Origin: an uncultured Pseudomonadota bacterium
GTDB lineage: Bacteria; Myxococcota; UBA796
Length of the DNA stretch: 10,091 nt
Assembly (NCBI GenBank): GCA_913040875.1
Contig: CAJWHX010000091.1
Coordinates: 1-10,091 of the forward strand
Reading direction: 5' to 3'
Shown: piece by piece, positions 1-7,097 of the stretch
How positions within the stretch are numbered: the stretch's first letter is position 1
How the letters are laid out: each line of letters starts with the position of its first letter
The notes under the pieces: model-generated
What the model saw: only the letters and a program-made list of their open reading frames with translations
The model's database searches: none
What the model was told of the DNA's origin: nothing
Position numbers and translations under genes: made by a program

Positions 1-355
1 ATGGGATCCCACCTGCCGATATCTGCTCTGTATAATTGGGATGCGCATTTAGAATCGCTGCCACAGGAATCTTATCAATCTCCCATAGATTACGTTTATT
101 TTTTCGAGGATACACATTGTGTTGTTTGGCTACTGCAACATCAATGATGGCGACGTAAGGCTGTTCACAGGTTCGATGTGCAACTTGCCAAGCATAGCCC
201 AAAATCTTCGACGCATAAATGGTTCGCCCATGCGAATAGGCGAACTCATCTCCTTGAATCATTTGTCGAAATGCTCTCCGATCCATAGAGTGGTATAGCA
301 ACTCGGGTGGTTTCTCTACATATGGACGTTGTCGAGAAGGAGATGTGTGTTTCAT
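1..355 (-). CDS. Partial protein, possible ADP-ribosyltransferase-fold (KptA/PARP-like) domain
   Basis: This reading frame starts at ATG 355-353 and stays open to the left edge, giving 118 visible residues without the C-terminus. An in-frame TGA lies 24 nt upstream of the ATG with no other start between, so the start is well set; AGGA sits about 7 nt before it. The visible protein has, in order, LLYHS (about residues 19-23), a helix-like stretch, GRTIYAS (about 43-49), an AWQVAHR helix, a PYVAIIDV strand and NLWEIDKIPVAAI. This order resembles ADP-ribosyltransferase-fold enzymes: YH on the first strand, an R/Y strand, then a 'W..D.IP..AI' ending as in KptA tRNA 2'-phosphotransferases. The KptA N-terminal winged-helix lobe is absent, and the second KptA histidine position is tyrosine, as in PARP-type H-Y enzymes. 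This fold assignment is pattern matching by eye. It lies downstream of miaB on the same strand and may be co-transcribed. Confidence 0.62.
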   Translation of the reverse strand, partial: MKHTSPSRQRPYVEKPPELLYHSMDRRAFRQMIQGDEFAYSHGRTIYASKILGYAWQVAHRTCEQPYVAIIDVAVAKQHNVYPRKNKRNLWEIDKIPVAAILNAHPNYTEQISAGGIP

Positions 356-363
356 AAGATTTC

Positions 364-432
364 CTACGGCTGTTCACAACAGGACGATTGCGCTTCGTCT
401 TTTTCATATGCTGTACAGAATGGGCACAACAT
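364..432 (-). CDS. Possible 22-residue Cys-rich small ORF
   Basis: A short ORF begins 10 nt after the miaB stop and encodes MLCPFCTAYEKDEAQSSCCE plus two residues. Its TAG stop overlaps the AGGA that precedes the next ORF, a layout that would allow translational coupling. The CPFC...CC spacing is like one half, or a compressed form, of a zinc ribbon. No Shine-Dalgarno sequence is seen before its ATG, and an ORF this short can occur by chance. It could instead be the remnant of an N-terminal zinc-binding part of the downstream protein, now in another frame. Low confidence that it is translated. Confidence 0.25.
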   Translation of the reverse strand: MLCPFCTAYEKDEAQSSCCEQP

Positions 433-442
433 GTCGAGTAAA

Positions 443-1786
443 TCAGCCGCGAAGTTCACCGCGCAAAGCAGATGTAAAGGCTTGGTAAATATGAACCGGT
501 ATGGTTTGGCCAATCAAATCCGGTGCACCTTCAAAATGCACCCCCTTAAACGTCGAAGTTCGTCCAAAGAGAAGATTCGGTTCCCTTGGAGAATTGCCTT
601 CAACAAGAACCTCGAAGGTCTGACCAATTGTATTTTTATTTGCTCCGATAGAAATTTGACGCTGCAAGGCCTGCAGCTCCATCAACCGTGCAGAGGACAC
701 TGCCGCTGGTACAGGCGATCGCTCAACCAATTTTAAAGCCGGAGTGCCAGGTCTAGGAGAATACTTAAAGGAAAATGAAGAATGGAAACCCACTTCTTGT
801 AACAAAGTGAGTGTCTCTTGAAAATCTTCATCGGTTTCACCAGGGAAACCAACAATAAAATCTGTACTAAAAACAAGGTCTGGTCTAGCATTCAACAGTC
901 GCTCTACGACCCACAGATACTTCTCTCGAGTGTAAAAACGCTTCATGCGACGCAGAATCCTAGAAGAGCCTGATTGCACAGGTAAATGCAGCTGACTGGT
1001 GAGTTGAGGCAAATCTTTATATGCCTGAAAAACATCCTCTCCCATGTCTCTGGGGTGGGATGTTGTATAGCGAATTCGCTCAACGCCCGGAACATCTGCC
1101 ACAGCATATAGAAGTTGTGCAAAGGTCTTCTCTCCCGGAACCTTCAATCCGTAAGAGTTTACATTCTGACCAATCAAGGTGATCTCTTTGACGCCCTTCG
1201 CTACAAGACCGCGAACCTCTTGAACGATTTGGTCTGAAGACCGAGAGACTTCTTTACCTCGTGTGGTAGGTACAATACAAAAGGTACACTTGTTGTCACA
1301 TCCCTTTTGAATGGTCACAAAACCGCCCACTTGGCTTTCTGCATCGGGGTCTATTTCAGCTGCGAACACGTAGTCCGCCGATGCCAGAAAGTCAGTATCC
1401 AAAACCTGAGATTTCCGACTTGCCTTCACAAGCTTCTGAACATTGGGAACGGCATCGGGTCCAAAGACCAAATCCACATCTTTGTATCTAGACAACAACG
1501 TTTGCCCTTCCTGTTGAGCCACACAGCCCGAGATAGCTATCTGTAGATCCTTTCGACGCTCTCGTTTGATCTTTCGAGCCTCTCCTAGAAAAGAGTGCAA
1601 CTTAAGTTCTGGCTTCTCACGAATGGAACAGGTGTTGACAATCACCAAATCGGCTTGTTCCATATTCTCAGTGGCTTCATAGCCATCCTTTGCAAGTAGG
1701 GCTTTCATCTTCCCTGCATCATACACATTCATTTGACAGCCAAACGTGCGAATGTATACCTTCTTTGAATCTGTAATCTCTGACAT
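443..1786 (-). CDS. miaB: tRNA-2-methylthio-N6-dimethylallyladenosine synthase (MiaB)
   Basis: This radical-SAM methylthiotransferase adds the 2-methylthio group to i6A37 of tRNAs that read codons beginning with U. The 447 residues match the usual family length. The N-terminal UPF0004 domain has the three cluster cysteines C17 (FGCQMN), C53 (NTCSIREKPE, characteristic of MiaB rather than RimO or MtaB) and C88 (SGCVAQQEG). The radical-SAM CxxxCxxC motif is C163, C167, C170 (KGCDNKCTFCIVP), followed by TRGKEVSR. HLPVQSGS lies in the barrel, and residues from about 385 to the end fit the TRAM domain. AGAGGAA lies about 5 nt before the ATG. It follows the 174-aa membrane protein gene by 53 nt on the same strand. 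All catalytic residues are present, so the enzyme should be active in the cytoplasm. Confidence 0.97.
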   Translation of the reverse strand: MSEITDSKKVYIRTFGCQMNVYDAGKMKALLAKDGYEATENMEQADLVIVNTCSIREKPELKLHSFLGEARKIKRERRKDLQIAISGCVAQQEGQTLLSRYKDVDLVFGPDAVPNVQKLVKASRKSQVLDTDFLASADYVFAAEIDPDAESQVGGFVTIQKGCDNKCTFCIVPTTRGKEVSRSSDQIVQEVRGLVAKGVKEITLIGQNVNSYGLKVPGEKTFAQLLYAVADVPGVERIRYTTSHPRDMGEDVFQAYKDLPQLTSQLHLPVQSGSSRILRRMKRFYTREKYLWVVERLLNARPDLVFSTDFIVGFPGETDEDFQETLTLLQEVGFHSSFSFKYSPRPGTPALKLVERSPVPAAVSSARLMELQALQRQISIGANKNTIGQTFEVLVEGNSPREPNLLFGRTSTFKGVHFEGAPDLIGQTIPVHIYQAFTSALRGELRG

Positions 1787-1839
1787 TGTATTCCTCTAAT
1801 CAATGCCTTAATCTACCCTATCAACGGGCAAAATACAAA

Positions 1840-2364
1840 TTATTCATGGGGCGCGTGCCAGTCGATTGGCAACTCTTGCAAGCCTGATTTCATCCGTTTC
1901 AATTCTTTATCAAAACTCCAACGGGCTCGATATCTTGGAAAAACGACAATCGCAATCCCCAACAATATGGCGAGTGCAGCCAGTGGATTCTGTAGTATTC
2001 CTACAGCACCAGATGCAATACATACACATCCACCAATCCATTCTACTGGACTGAGAAGATATACATCTGGATGGGGACGAAAAGTTAGTTCAACCGACGT
2101 CTCCTGAAAAACAACGTTCACAATCGGTTGATACGGAGAAATATTCACTGGATCCAATGTCTGAGCAATGACAATCTCTTTATCACTCACCTTACCAATC
2201 AATGGTTTATCGGTCTTTGGTACCTCCAAAGTCCGAACAACAATCCCTCCACCACTCAATCGACTGACCAACCGAAACTCCTCAATGGGTTCCGTCAGCA
2301 TTCGAAACTGTTGTATCAACTCAACATTGCTCAATGATGTTTGCCAAACCTCTCTCTCTTCCAT
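1840..2364 (-). CDS. Membrane protein of unknown function (174 aa)
   Basis: I do not recognise this protein. The first 100 or so residues are soluble and look beta-rich, with alternating hydrophobic residues around IVVRTLEV, KEIVIAQTL, IVNVVFQ and SVELTFR. Two closely spaced hydrophobic segments follow at about 106-123 (VEWIGGCVCIASGAVGI) and 125-143 (NPLAALAILLGIAIVVF), separated by one short turn, and then a basic stretch (RYRARW) and a charged tail. That suggests a membrane hairpin with both ends on the cytoplasmic side by the positive-inside rule. The ATG is well supported by GAGGAGA about 5-7 nt upstream. It lies upstream of miaB in the same direction, so the two may share a transcript, but a functional link to tRNA modification is not shown. 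It is divergent from the SLC12-like transporter across 82 bp. Confidence 0.85.
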   Translation of the reverse strand: MEEREVWQTSLSNVELIQQFRMLTEPIEEFRLVSRLSGGGIVVRTLEVPKTDKPLIGKVSDKEIVIAQTLDPVNISPYQPIVNVVFQETSVELTFRPHPDVYLLSPVEWIGGCVCIASGAVGILQNPLAALAILLGIAIVVFPRYRARWSFDKELKRMKSGLQELPIDWHAPHE

Positions 2365-2446
2365 GCACTCTCCTCATACACCAACCATTCAATACAGTTG
2401 CATTAAATACTACTGACACGATACAAAAGAGTATCCCCCAAAGTAC
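2365..2446. promoter_or_regulatory. Divergent intergenic region with presumed promoters
   Basis: These 82 bp separate two start codons pointing away from each other, so promoters for both directions are expected here. The best plus-strand candidate is weak: TTGCAT (2398-2403), 16 bp, GATACA (2420-2425). I could not pick a convincing minus-strand promoter. The GAGGAGA next to 2364 is the Shine-Dalgarno sequence of the minus-strand gene. There is no comparable Shine-Dalgarno before the ATG at 2447. Confidence 0.4.
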
Positions 2447-3613
2447 ATGTCTGCATCCCCAAAACTGTCAACTTTCAAAGGTGTGTTCACACCAACCATC
2501 GTCACCATCTTGGGTGTCATTATGTACCTACGCCAAGGATGGTTGGTGGGGAATGGTGGGCTCTTGGGTGCTTGGTTGATTTTGGGACTTTGCTTGGGTA
2601 TCACGATAACAACCGCCTTGTCTTTGTCTTCCATCGCAACCAACGTACGAATCCACGCTGGTGGTGCCTATGCCATCGTCTCCAGATCTCTCGGTAGAGA
2701 AGCGGGTGGGGTTGTGGGGTTCATGCTTTATTTGGCTCAAAGTTTTGCAATCACAATGTACATCTTTGGATTTAGAGAAGGATGGATAGGCGTGTTTCCA
2801 ACGCATTCTCCATTGATGATCGATCTGTGTGCATTTGTGGGTATGGTTGTCATCGTTCGTTTTTTCACAGATCTAGCATTTAAGTTACAGTACATCATAT
2901 TTGGCATTACCATTCTCAGTGTACTCTCTGTATCTTGGAAACCATTTGATACTAGATGGAACGAAATCAACTGGATTGGGAACTTCGGTCAGAGTTACGA
3001 GAACTTTTGGACAGTTCTGGCCGTATACTTCCCTGCTGTAACAGGTATACTAGCGGGAGCATCACTATCTGGAGATCTAGAAGACCCACGTGAATCAATC
3101 CCCAAAGGGACTCTGTATGCAGTTGTATTCGCCGGTCTAGTCTATGCTTGGCTCTCGATCGTATATGCAGGGGTCCCACAAGCAGACTTACTCAACAATT
3201 ACAACATCATGAAGGAGATTTCACTTGCGCCAACACTGATCGGATTTGCTGTTGTTGGTGCAACATTTTGTGCTGGTTTAGCCACTTTTGTTGCGGCACC
3301 AAAACTCGTTCAGGCCCTGTCAAAGGATGCTCTAATACCCTACTCAAGACAGTTGTCAGACGGAAACACAGGAATGTGGGTTACCAGTGCCATTGTTTTG
3401 CTGGCGATATTCATGCGAGACCTAAATCTAATCGCCCCCGTTATTACAATCTGTTTTCTCGCAACCTACGGAACAATCAACCTTATCGTTTTGATTGAGC
3501 AGCGGCTTGGATTACTCTCCTTTAGACCAACCTTAACCCTTCCAAACTGGATCCCGCTCATTGGTGCTATCGGTTGCATTTTAATTGCATTGATCGTAAA
3601 TCCAACCATCTGA
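2447..3613 (+). CDS. SLC12-like cation-chloride cotransporter, N-terminal membrane part (ends at in-frame TGA)
   Basis: The protein belongs to the APC superfamily and most resembles bacterial members of the SLC12 (Na-K-Cl cotransporter) group. Hallmarks are the N-terminal FKGVFTPTIVTILGVIMYLR (about 10-29), TTALSLSSIATNVR with a GGAY motif (about 55-75), the signature around residues 195-214 (FPAVTGILAGASLSGDLEDP) followed by IPKGTL, and AAPKLVQALSKDALIP (about 283-298). About eleven hydrophobic segments are visible, so it sits in the inner membrane and probably moves ions or amino-acid-like solutes; the substrate cannot be read from the sequence. The ATG fits the family N-terminus, but no Shine-Dalgarno is visible. 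It stops at codon 389 (TGA) within the last pair of membrane segments. The same frame continues into a typical SLC12 C-terminal region, so a full product would be 707 residues, the expected size. Confidence 0.88.
   Translation: MSASPKLSTFKGVFTPTIVTILGVIMYLRQGWLVGNGGLLGAWLILGLCLGITITTALSLSSIATNVRIHAGGAYAIVSRSLGREAGGVVGFMLYLAQSFAITMYIFGFREGWIGVFPTHSPLMIDLCAFVGMVVIVRFFTDLAFKLQYIIFGITILSVLSVSWKPFDTRWNEINWIGNFGQSYENFWTVLAVYFPAVTGILAGASLSGDLEDPRESIPKGTLYAVVFAGLVYAWLSIVYAGVPQADLLNNYNIMKEISLAPTLIGFAVVGATFCAGLATFVAAPKLVQALSKDALIPYSRQLSDGNTGMWVTSAIVLLAIFMRDLNLIAPVITICFLATYGTINLIVLIEQRLGLLSFRPTLTLPNWIPLIGAIGCILIALIVNPTI
3611..3613 (+). other. In-frame TGA interrupting the transporter gene
   Basis: The codons read CCA ACC ATC TGA ATC CTA GTC TTG, and the frame before and after the TGA is the same. 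No insertion or deletion is needed to join both halves. The stop falls inside a predicted membrane segment (VNPTI-stop-ILVLAILSLGYL). A nonsense mutation, a sequencing error (for instance TGG to TGA) or readthrough would all fit. Confidence 0.9.
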
Positions 3614-4570
3614 ATCCTAGTCTTGGCCATTCTATCCCTCGGATATCTTCGACTCTCCCATCGTGCTGAAGAGTTTGAACGAGAAGATGTCCGAACCAAT
3701 CTATTTCTGGTCCTAGCAAGATGGGCTGCACAAAAGAGTGTTCAAAACAGAACCGTCGAAGGTAAAGCGTGGATGCCCCACCCCGTTGTACCCGTTTTTG
3801 AAGATCAAATGAAAGAGACCATCCCAAAGATTGTGCAAACTGCCATTGATATTTCCTTACCCAAAGGTTCGATTCGACTCCTCCACTTGCATCATCAACT
3901 GCGAACCTGGGAGATCCACCCTTCTTTGTTTGTTCAAGAGAGCCAGCTTTCCATAGAGCAGCCAGAATTCTCCATTCGGACAGCTCTACAATCTCTCTTT
4001 GGCACATTTTTACAGCCAAACATTCTACTGTTGGAACACTCGCAGGCTCATTATTTTACCAATCTAAATGACCTATGGCGGCAATGTTTACAATTAGAAA
4101 TTGGAATCGTCTACACCGTATCCACGCCACACACATTGGATCCAAAGGAATGTATTCACGTGTGGATTCGACCTCAAAGTCCAGACTGGGATTTGTCTCG
4201 AGCACAACAAGCCGGGAGTCTGGATCTAACCCTACTCTTGGCCATTCAACTCTCCAAAGAACGGAACCTACCAGTTCGACTCGTCACTACACTGGGTCAC
4301 CCCGACGAACACACCGCCGCAGAAACCTATCTAGAAGGCCTTCGAGAACTTGGTCGATTGCCGAAGGAAACCTCTGCACTCGCCTTTGTAGGCGACATAT
4401 GGGATGCTATCGAACAAGCACCGCCCGTAAGAATCCAAGTGTTTGGAATGCCACTTAAAATAGATTCTTCTGAAGATACCGCAACCCAATTTGTAGAGAG
4501 AGTATGCCGGCACACTGTTGGAGAGTGCCTTTTCGTATGTGGTACTGGAAATGAAAATCTCCTAGCGTAA
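3614..4570 (+). CDS. SLC12-like cotransporter, C-terminal part after the in-frame TGA
   Basis: This stretch continues the transporter frame for 318 codons after the TGA to a TAA. The only nearby start is TTG at 3623 and it has no Shine-Dalgarno, so independent translation is unlikely. It opens with the end of the last membrane segment (ILVLAILSLGYL), then the EDVRTNLFLVLARWAAQKSV helix and a KAWMP motif, both typical of the junction between membrane and cytoplasmic domains in bacterial SLC12-like proteins. The rest is a soluble domain: strand/helix pairs such as ILLLEH, the NDLWRQC segment, IHVWIRP, a DLTLLLAIQLS helix, VRLVTTLG and ECLFVCGTG at the end, in line with the cytoplasmic regulatory domain of the family. 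No further stops or frameshifts are seen, and composition does not change across the TGA, so any inactivation must be recent. Confidence 0.75.
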   Translation: MLVLAILSLGYLRLSHRAEEFEREDVRTNLFLVLARWAAQKSVQNRTVEGKAWMPHPVVPVFEDQMKETIPKIVQTAIDISLPKGSIRLLHLHHQLRTWEIHPSLFVQESQLSIEQPEFSIRTALQSLFGTFLQPNILLLEHSQAHYFTNLNDLWRQCLQLEIGIVYTVSTPHTLDPKECIHVWIRPQSPDWDLSRAQQAGSLDLTLLLAIQLSKERNLPVRLVTTLGHPDEHTAAETYLEGLRELGRLPKETSALAFVGDIWDAIEQAPPVRIQVFGMPLKIDSSEDTATQFVERVCRHTVGECLFVCGTGNENLLA

Positions 4571-4636
4571 GGCTGTACTTCCACATTCATCTTTAGTTGT
4601 GGTATACAATCGTTGAATTTTGAGGTACATTGAACT
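4571..4636 (+). promoter_or_regulatory. Intergenic region with candidate promoter for the PilZ-domain gene
   Basis: A sigma70-like candidate is TCCACA (4580-4585), a 17-bp spacer and TATACA (4603-4608, extending to TATACAAT). Each hexamer matches 4 of 6 consensus bases. TGAGGT (4621-4626) ends 10 nt before the ATG and is a loose Shine-Dalgarno. No hairpin with a T-tract is seen after the transporter stop, so readthrough from upstream is also possible. Confidence 0.35.
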
Positions 4637-6484
4637 ATGCAATCCACTTCAATTCCTTGTTATCGAATTTTGGGCAGCCAGCGAATAGATGGTCGCTTGA
4701 CCCTTCGTAAAGATGCCATTCATTTTGAGGCAGACTTTCCGTCACGGCATCGACTCTATCTTCCGATACATCAGCTGCTGGGTTTGCATCATGAAACCGA
4801 TCCCGTCCCAATGATTCGAACGTTGTCGGAGTTTGGTACGGTGGCATTTTATCCGATCAGATCCACTGCTGATTCGGTTGAAGAACCGAATGAATCCGAG
4901 CTGATTCGGCTCATTCGACACCGATTCGAACCGTCTAAGACCCCTCTATTTAGTATTCAGTATCCAGCCGAGCAAGAAACGTCCGATACCAACCCCCTAC
5001 ACAGCTATTTAGAGGGGCAGTATTCTATCAACGGTGATACATTTACAGCGTGTGCAGTACAAATCCATCAAGAAACCATCCAAATCTTAGCAAGAGATCA
5101 CGACAATACTGAATTGCACATCAGAGAACTTATCAGCGTATCGTGCAATCGAATCTGGCTTTCAAATACGATAGAAACCCATCTTGAGTTCAACGACAAG
5201 ACACTTTGTTTTCGTGGGTCGCACAGTCTTCACCTATGGGCTCTCATGGACTGCCTAAGCAGTGAAGTTACACTGCTTCATTCATGGAACGACAAGCGTC
5301 ATTGGTGGCAAGGTCCATGCACGGTGACACTTCTTTCGACAGGGATACGATGGTACAGTATCGACTTACTCAAAGTCAGGGGACAGTATCAAGAGATTGA
5401 GTGGACACAGATTCAATCGATTGACTTTAGTGGACGTACACTGTCTATTCACACAGAACACGGAGAAATATCCCTTGGTCAACGACATCGCACTACCTTT
5501 TATAAAAACATTGTAGAACGAATGCTAGAAGCGATGTGTCACAGTTTTGAAAGTAGACTGGTGGGGTTGTGGGACGAGGACCGAAAAGTCCACATGGGTA
5601 CACTCACGTTGAGTGGTGACCTGTTGACATTCGCTCCGAAGGCGCCTTCGCTCAGCGATATAGAATACAGTCTCCAAGATCTATGGATGCCTGAATTATT
5701 TGATTCTAGCAAAGCATTTATACAAATCCGCATTCCAGGCACAGATCCAACTCCGAAGTGGATCGTTATCCACTGCGGAAATTCAAGCATTGCCCAAAAC
5801 TGGGTTTCAGTGTTGAACCTTCCCAGCAAACGACTCTCTTGGACTAAACTGACCGTAAACGACAAAATGGAACTGTTCACACAACGAATCGGTACACTAC
5901 ACCACCCCGATCATTCCCTCACCGATATCCAGTTCAATTATCTCAATGATACTTTATCCATCAAGTCAGAGACAGAGGTGCTTCCAATAGACTCTCCAGT
6001 AGAAATCTGGTTCAACAATGGTCAGAGAAAATTTAGAATGCACGCACAAATTGAGTATAGGCAAGATATCCCCGTCACACAATGGATATTACAGAGACCA
6101 AAACAATTGGACATCTACAATTTCCGAGCCCACCACAGAACTCAAGTGGAGCTTGATGCTCACCTAATACCAATCCGATGGGAAATAGAAAGTGGCTGGA
6201 TGCCAGACCTAACGGACAGCTTACCGGTTACTGTCAAAGACCTGTCGTACACTGGATGTGCGTTGGAGATTGATAGTGGATTGGAACTCTGCCAGTTTTG
6301 GTTGCTGCAAGTCACCCTACCCACACACACCGCTCAACTCATCGGACAAGTTCGGTATCAGCGACATCAAGCGACGTTAATATGGAGGGTCGGATTCCAA
6401 TTCACCTCTCGGCGTTCTCAGCTCGTTCGAGACATGCTGTCCGCTCTAACTGAAGAAGACAATCTACAAATACCGAACGGCTAG
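4637..6484 (+). CDS. PilZ-domain protein with four PH/GRAM-like repeats
   Basis: The C-terminus carries a PilZ domain, which binds c-di-GMP: the RxxxR motif is R497-AHH-R501 and the DxSxxG motif is D535-LSYT-G540. Residues about 415-495 (SPVEIWFNNGQRKFRMHAQI, then WILQRP) resemble the N-domain that precedes PilZ in YcgR-type proteins. The first 400 residues form about four units of 90-100 residues (roughly 1-98, 120-212, 213-304, 305-395). Each has a 'G.LTL...I.F' start, alternating strands, a later 'L.I' strand and a closing helix, often with W or a hydrophobic run. This is the pattern of PH/GRAM-like domains. No signal peptide or membrane segment is seen, so the protein is cytoplasmic or at the inner membrane face. 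Both c-di-GMP motifs are intact. The repeat reading is inferred by eye; the PilZ call is firm. Confidence 0.88.
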   Translation: MQSTSIPCYRILGSQRIDGRLTLRKDAIHFEADFPSRHRLYLPIHQLLGLHHETDPVPMIRTLSEFGTVAFYPIRSTADSVEEPNESELIRLIRHRFEPSKTPLFSIQYPAEQETSDTNPLHSYLEGQYSINGDTFTACAVQIHQETIQILARDHDNTELHIRELISVSCNRIWLSNTIETHLEFNDKTLCFRGSHSLHLWALMDCLSSEVTLLHSWNDKRHWWQGPCTVTLLSTGIRWYSIDLLKVRGQYQEIEWTQIQSIDFSGRTLSIHTEHGEISLGQRHRTTFYKNIVERMLEAMCHSFESRLVGLWDEDRKVHMGTLTLSGDLLTFAPKAPSLSDIEYSLQDLWMPELFDSSKAFIQIRIPGTDPTPKWIVIHCGNSSIAQNWVSVLNLPSKRLSWTKLTVNDKMELFTQRIGTLHHPDHSLTDIQFNYLNDTLSIKSETEVLPIDSPVEIWFNNGQRKFRMHAQIEYRQDIPVTQWILQRPKQLDIYNFRAHHRTQVELDAHLIPIRWEIESGWMPDLTDSLPVTVKDLSYTGCALEIDSGLELCQFWLLQVTLPTHTAQLIGQVRYQRHQATLIWRVGFQFTSRRSQLVRDMLSALTEEDNLQIPNG

Positions 6485-6488
6485 TCTA

Positions 6489-7097
6489 CTAATCTACTAT
6501 GAGAATGTCTTTTGCTGAAACCCAACGACCAATAAAAATCGTTGGAGGGGTATCATCGTACTCAATTCCAAGAGCATGTGTCCCATCCAAACTACCACCA
6601 TCGGCATAACGATAAGTTTCATCGGGTAGCAACTCTTTTGGCAGCTCTCCTTCAAGCCCCAGACATACAGCCTGTCCTGTTTCTAGAATACGATAGGTAT
6701 GCTCACCAATCACCAACTCATCACCGATTGTAAGGCTCTGGATATCAGTAGACACTTGTTCAAATGGAACTTCTACTTGAACGGAAAACTCATGATCGTC
6801 CTCTGTGATCCAAGACCCTTCTCCTGTATCGGTAAGGGCATACCACTCGTCCCAAAATCCTTTGCCATATGAGTAACGGACTCGACCAACCACCCTGTAT
6901 TCAGTCCCATGAATCGTACACAAGGCACCGCAATACAACCTGGAAAAGCCTTGAGACAATCTAGACTTTTTACCGGTTGGCTTCCAATCTTTGTCCACGA
7001 GCATCGAAATCGCATCGCAATACGGACACTGAACAGAAATCGCGGCAGGATTGACGACTTGCTGTTCTGCACCACAGGTTGCGCATTGGATTTTCAT
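6489..7097 (-). CDS. Zinc-ribbon DUF4178 protein (202 aa)
   Basis: The N-terminus has a zinc ribbon with C5, C8 (CATC) and C24, C27 (CPYC). After a basic linker the protein continues with a DUF4178 domain (about 51-200): LYCGALCTIHGTEYRVVGRV, FWDEWYALTD, SWITEDDHEF, then a second half with GDELVIGEHTYRILE and an EGELP motif. The biochemical role of DUF4178 is unknown to me. There is no membrane segment, so it is probably cytoplasmic and could dock on the membrane partners. It is the last gene of the four-gene operon. Its ATG overlaps the stop of the DUF350 gene (TAATG) with no Shine-Dalgarno of its own, so it is probably translated by coupling. Its stop is only 4 bp from the convergent PilZ-gene stop. 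Confidence 0.88.
   Translation of the reverse strand: MKIQCATCGAEQQVVNPAAISVQCPYCDAISMLVDKDWKPTGKKSRLSQGFSRLYCGALCTIHGTEYRVVGRVRYSYGKGFWDEWYALTDTGEGSWITEDDHEFSVQVEVPFEQVSTDIQSLTIGDELVIGEHTYRILETGQAVCLGLEGELPKELLPDETYRYADGGSLDGTHALGIEYDDTPPTIFIGRWVSAKDILIVD

Noticed and set aside
329..736. Plus-strand ORF of 135 codons opposite miaB and the gap next to it.
   Set aside because: It lacks family features and a ribosome site, and lies mostly antisense to the certain miaB gene.
3611..3613. UGA read as selenocysteine in the transporter.
   Set aside because: The codon sits in a membrane segment of a transporter family with no known selenoproteins, and I see no convincing bacterial SECIS-like hairpin right after it.
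3567..4019. Minus-strand ORF of 150 codons across the transporter.
   Set aside because: It is antisense to the transporter C-terminal region, which has clear SLC12 motifs; the minus frame has no recognisable domain.
4872..4891. Hairpin ATTCGGTT - GAAG - AACCGAAT.
   Set aside because: A perfect 8-bp stem, but inside coding sequence with repeated GATTCG words in the same stretch; no T-tract and no sign of a role.
5637..5650. Perfect 14-bp palindrome CGAAGGCGCCTTCG.
   Set aside because: It is within the PilZ-domain coding region, and about one such palindrome per 10-20 kb is expected by chance.
6522..6545. Inverted repeat CCAACGA / TCGTTGG with a 10-nt loop just after the PilZ gene stop, a possible terminator.
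   Set aside because: It lies inside the DUF4178 coding sequence and no T-tract follows on either strand; a 7-bp stem is common by chance.
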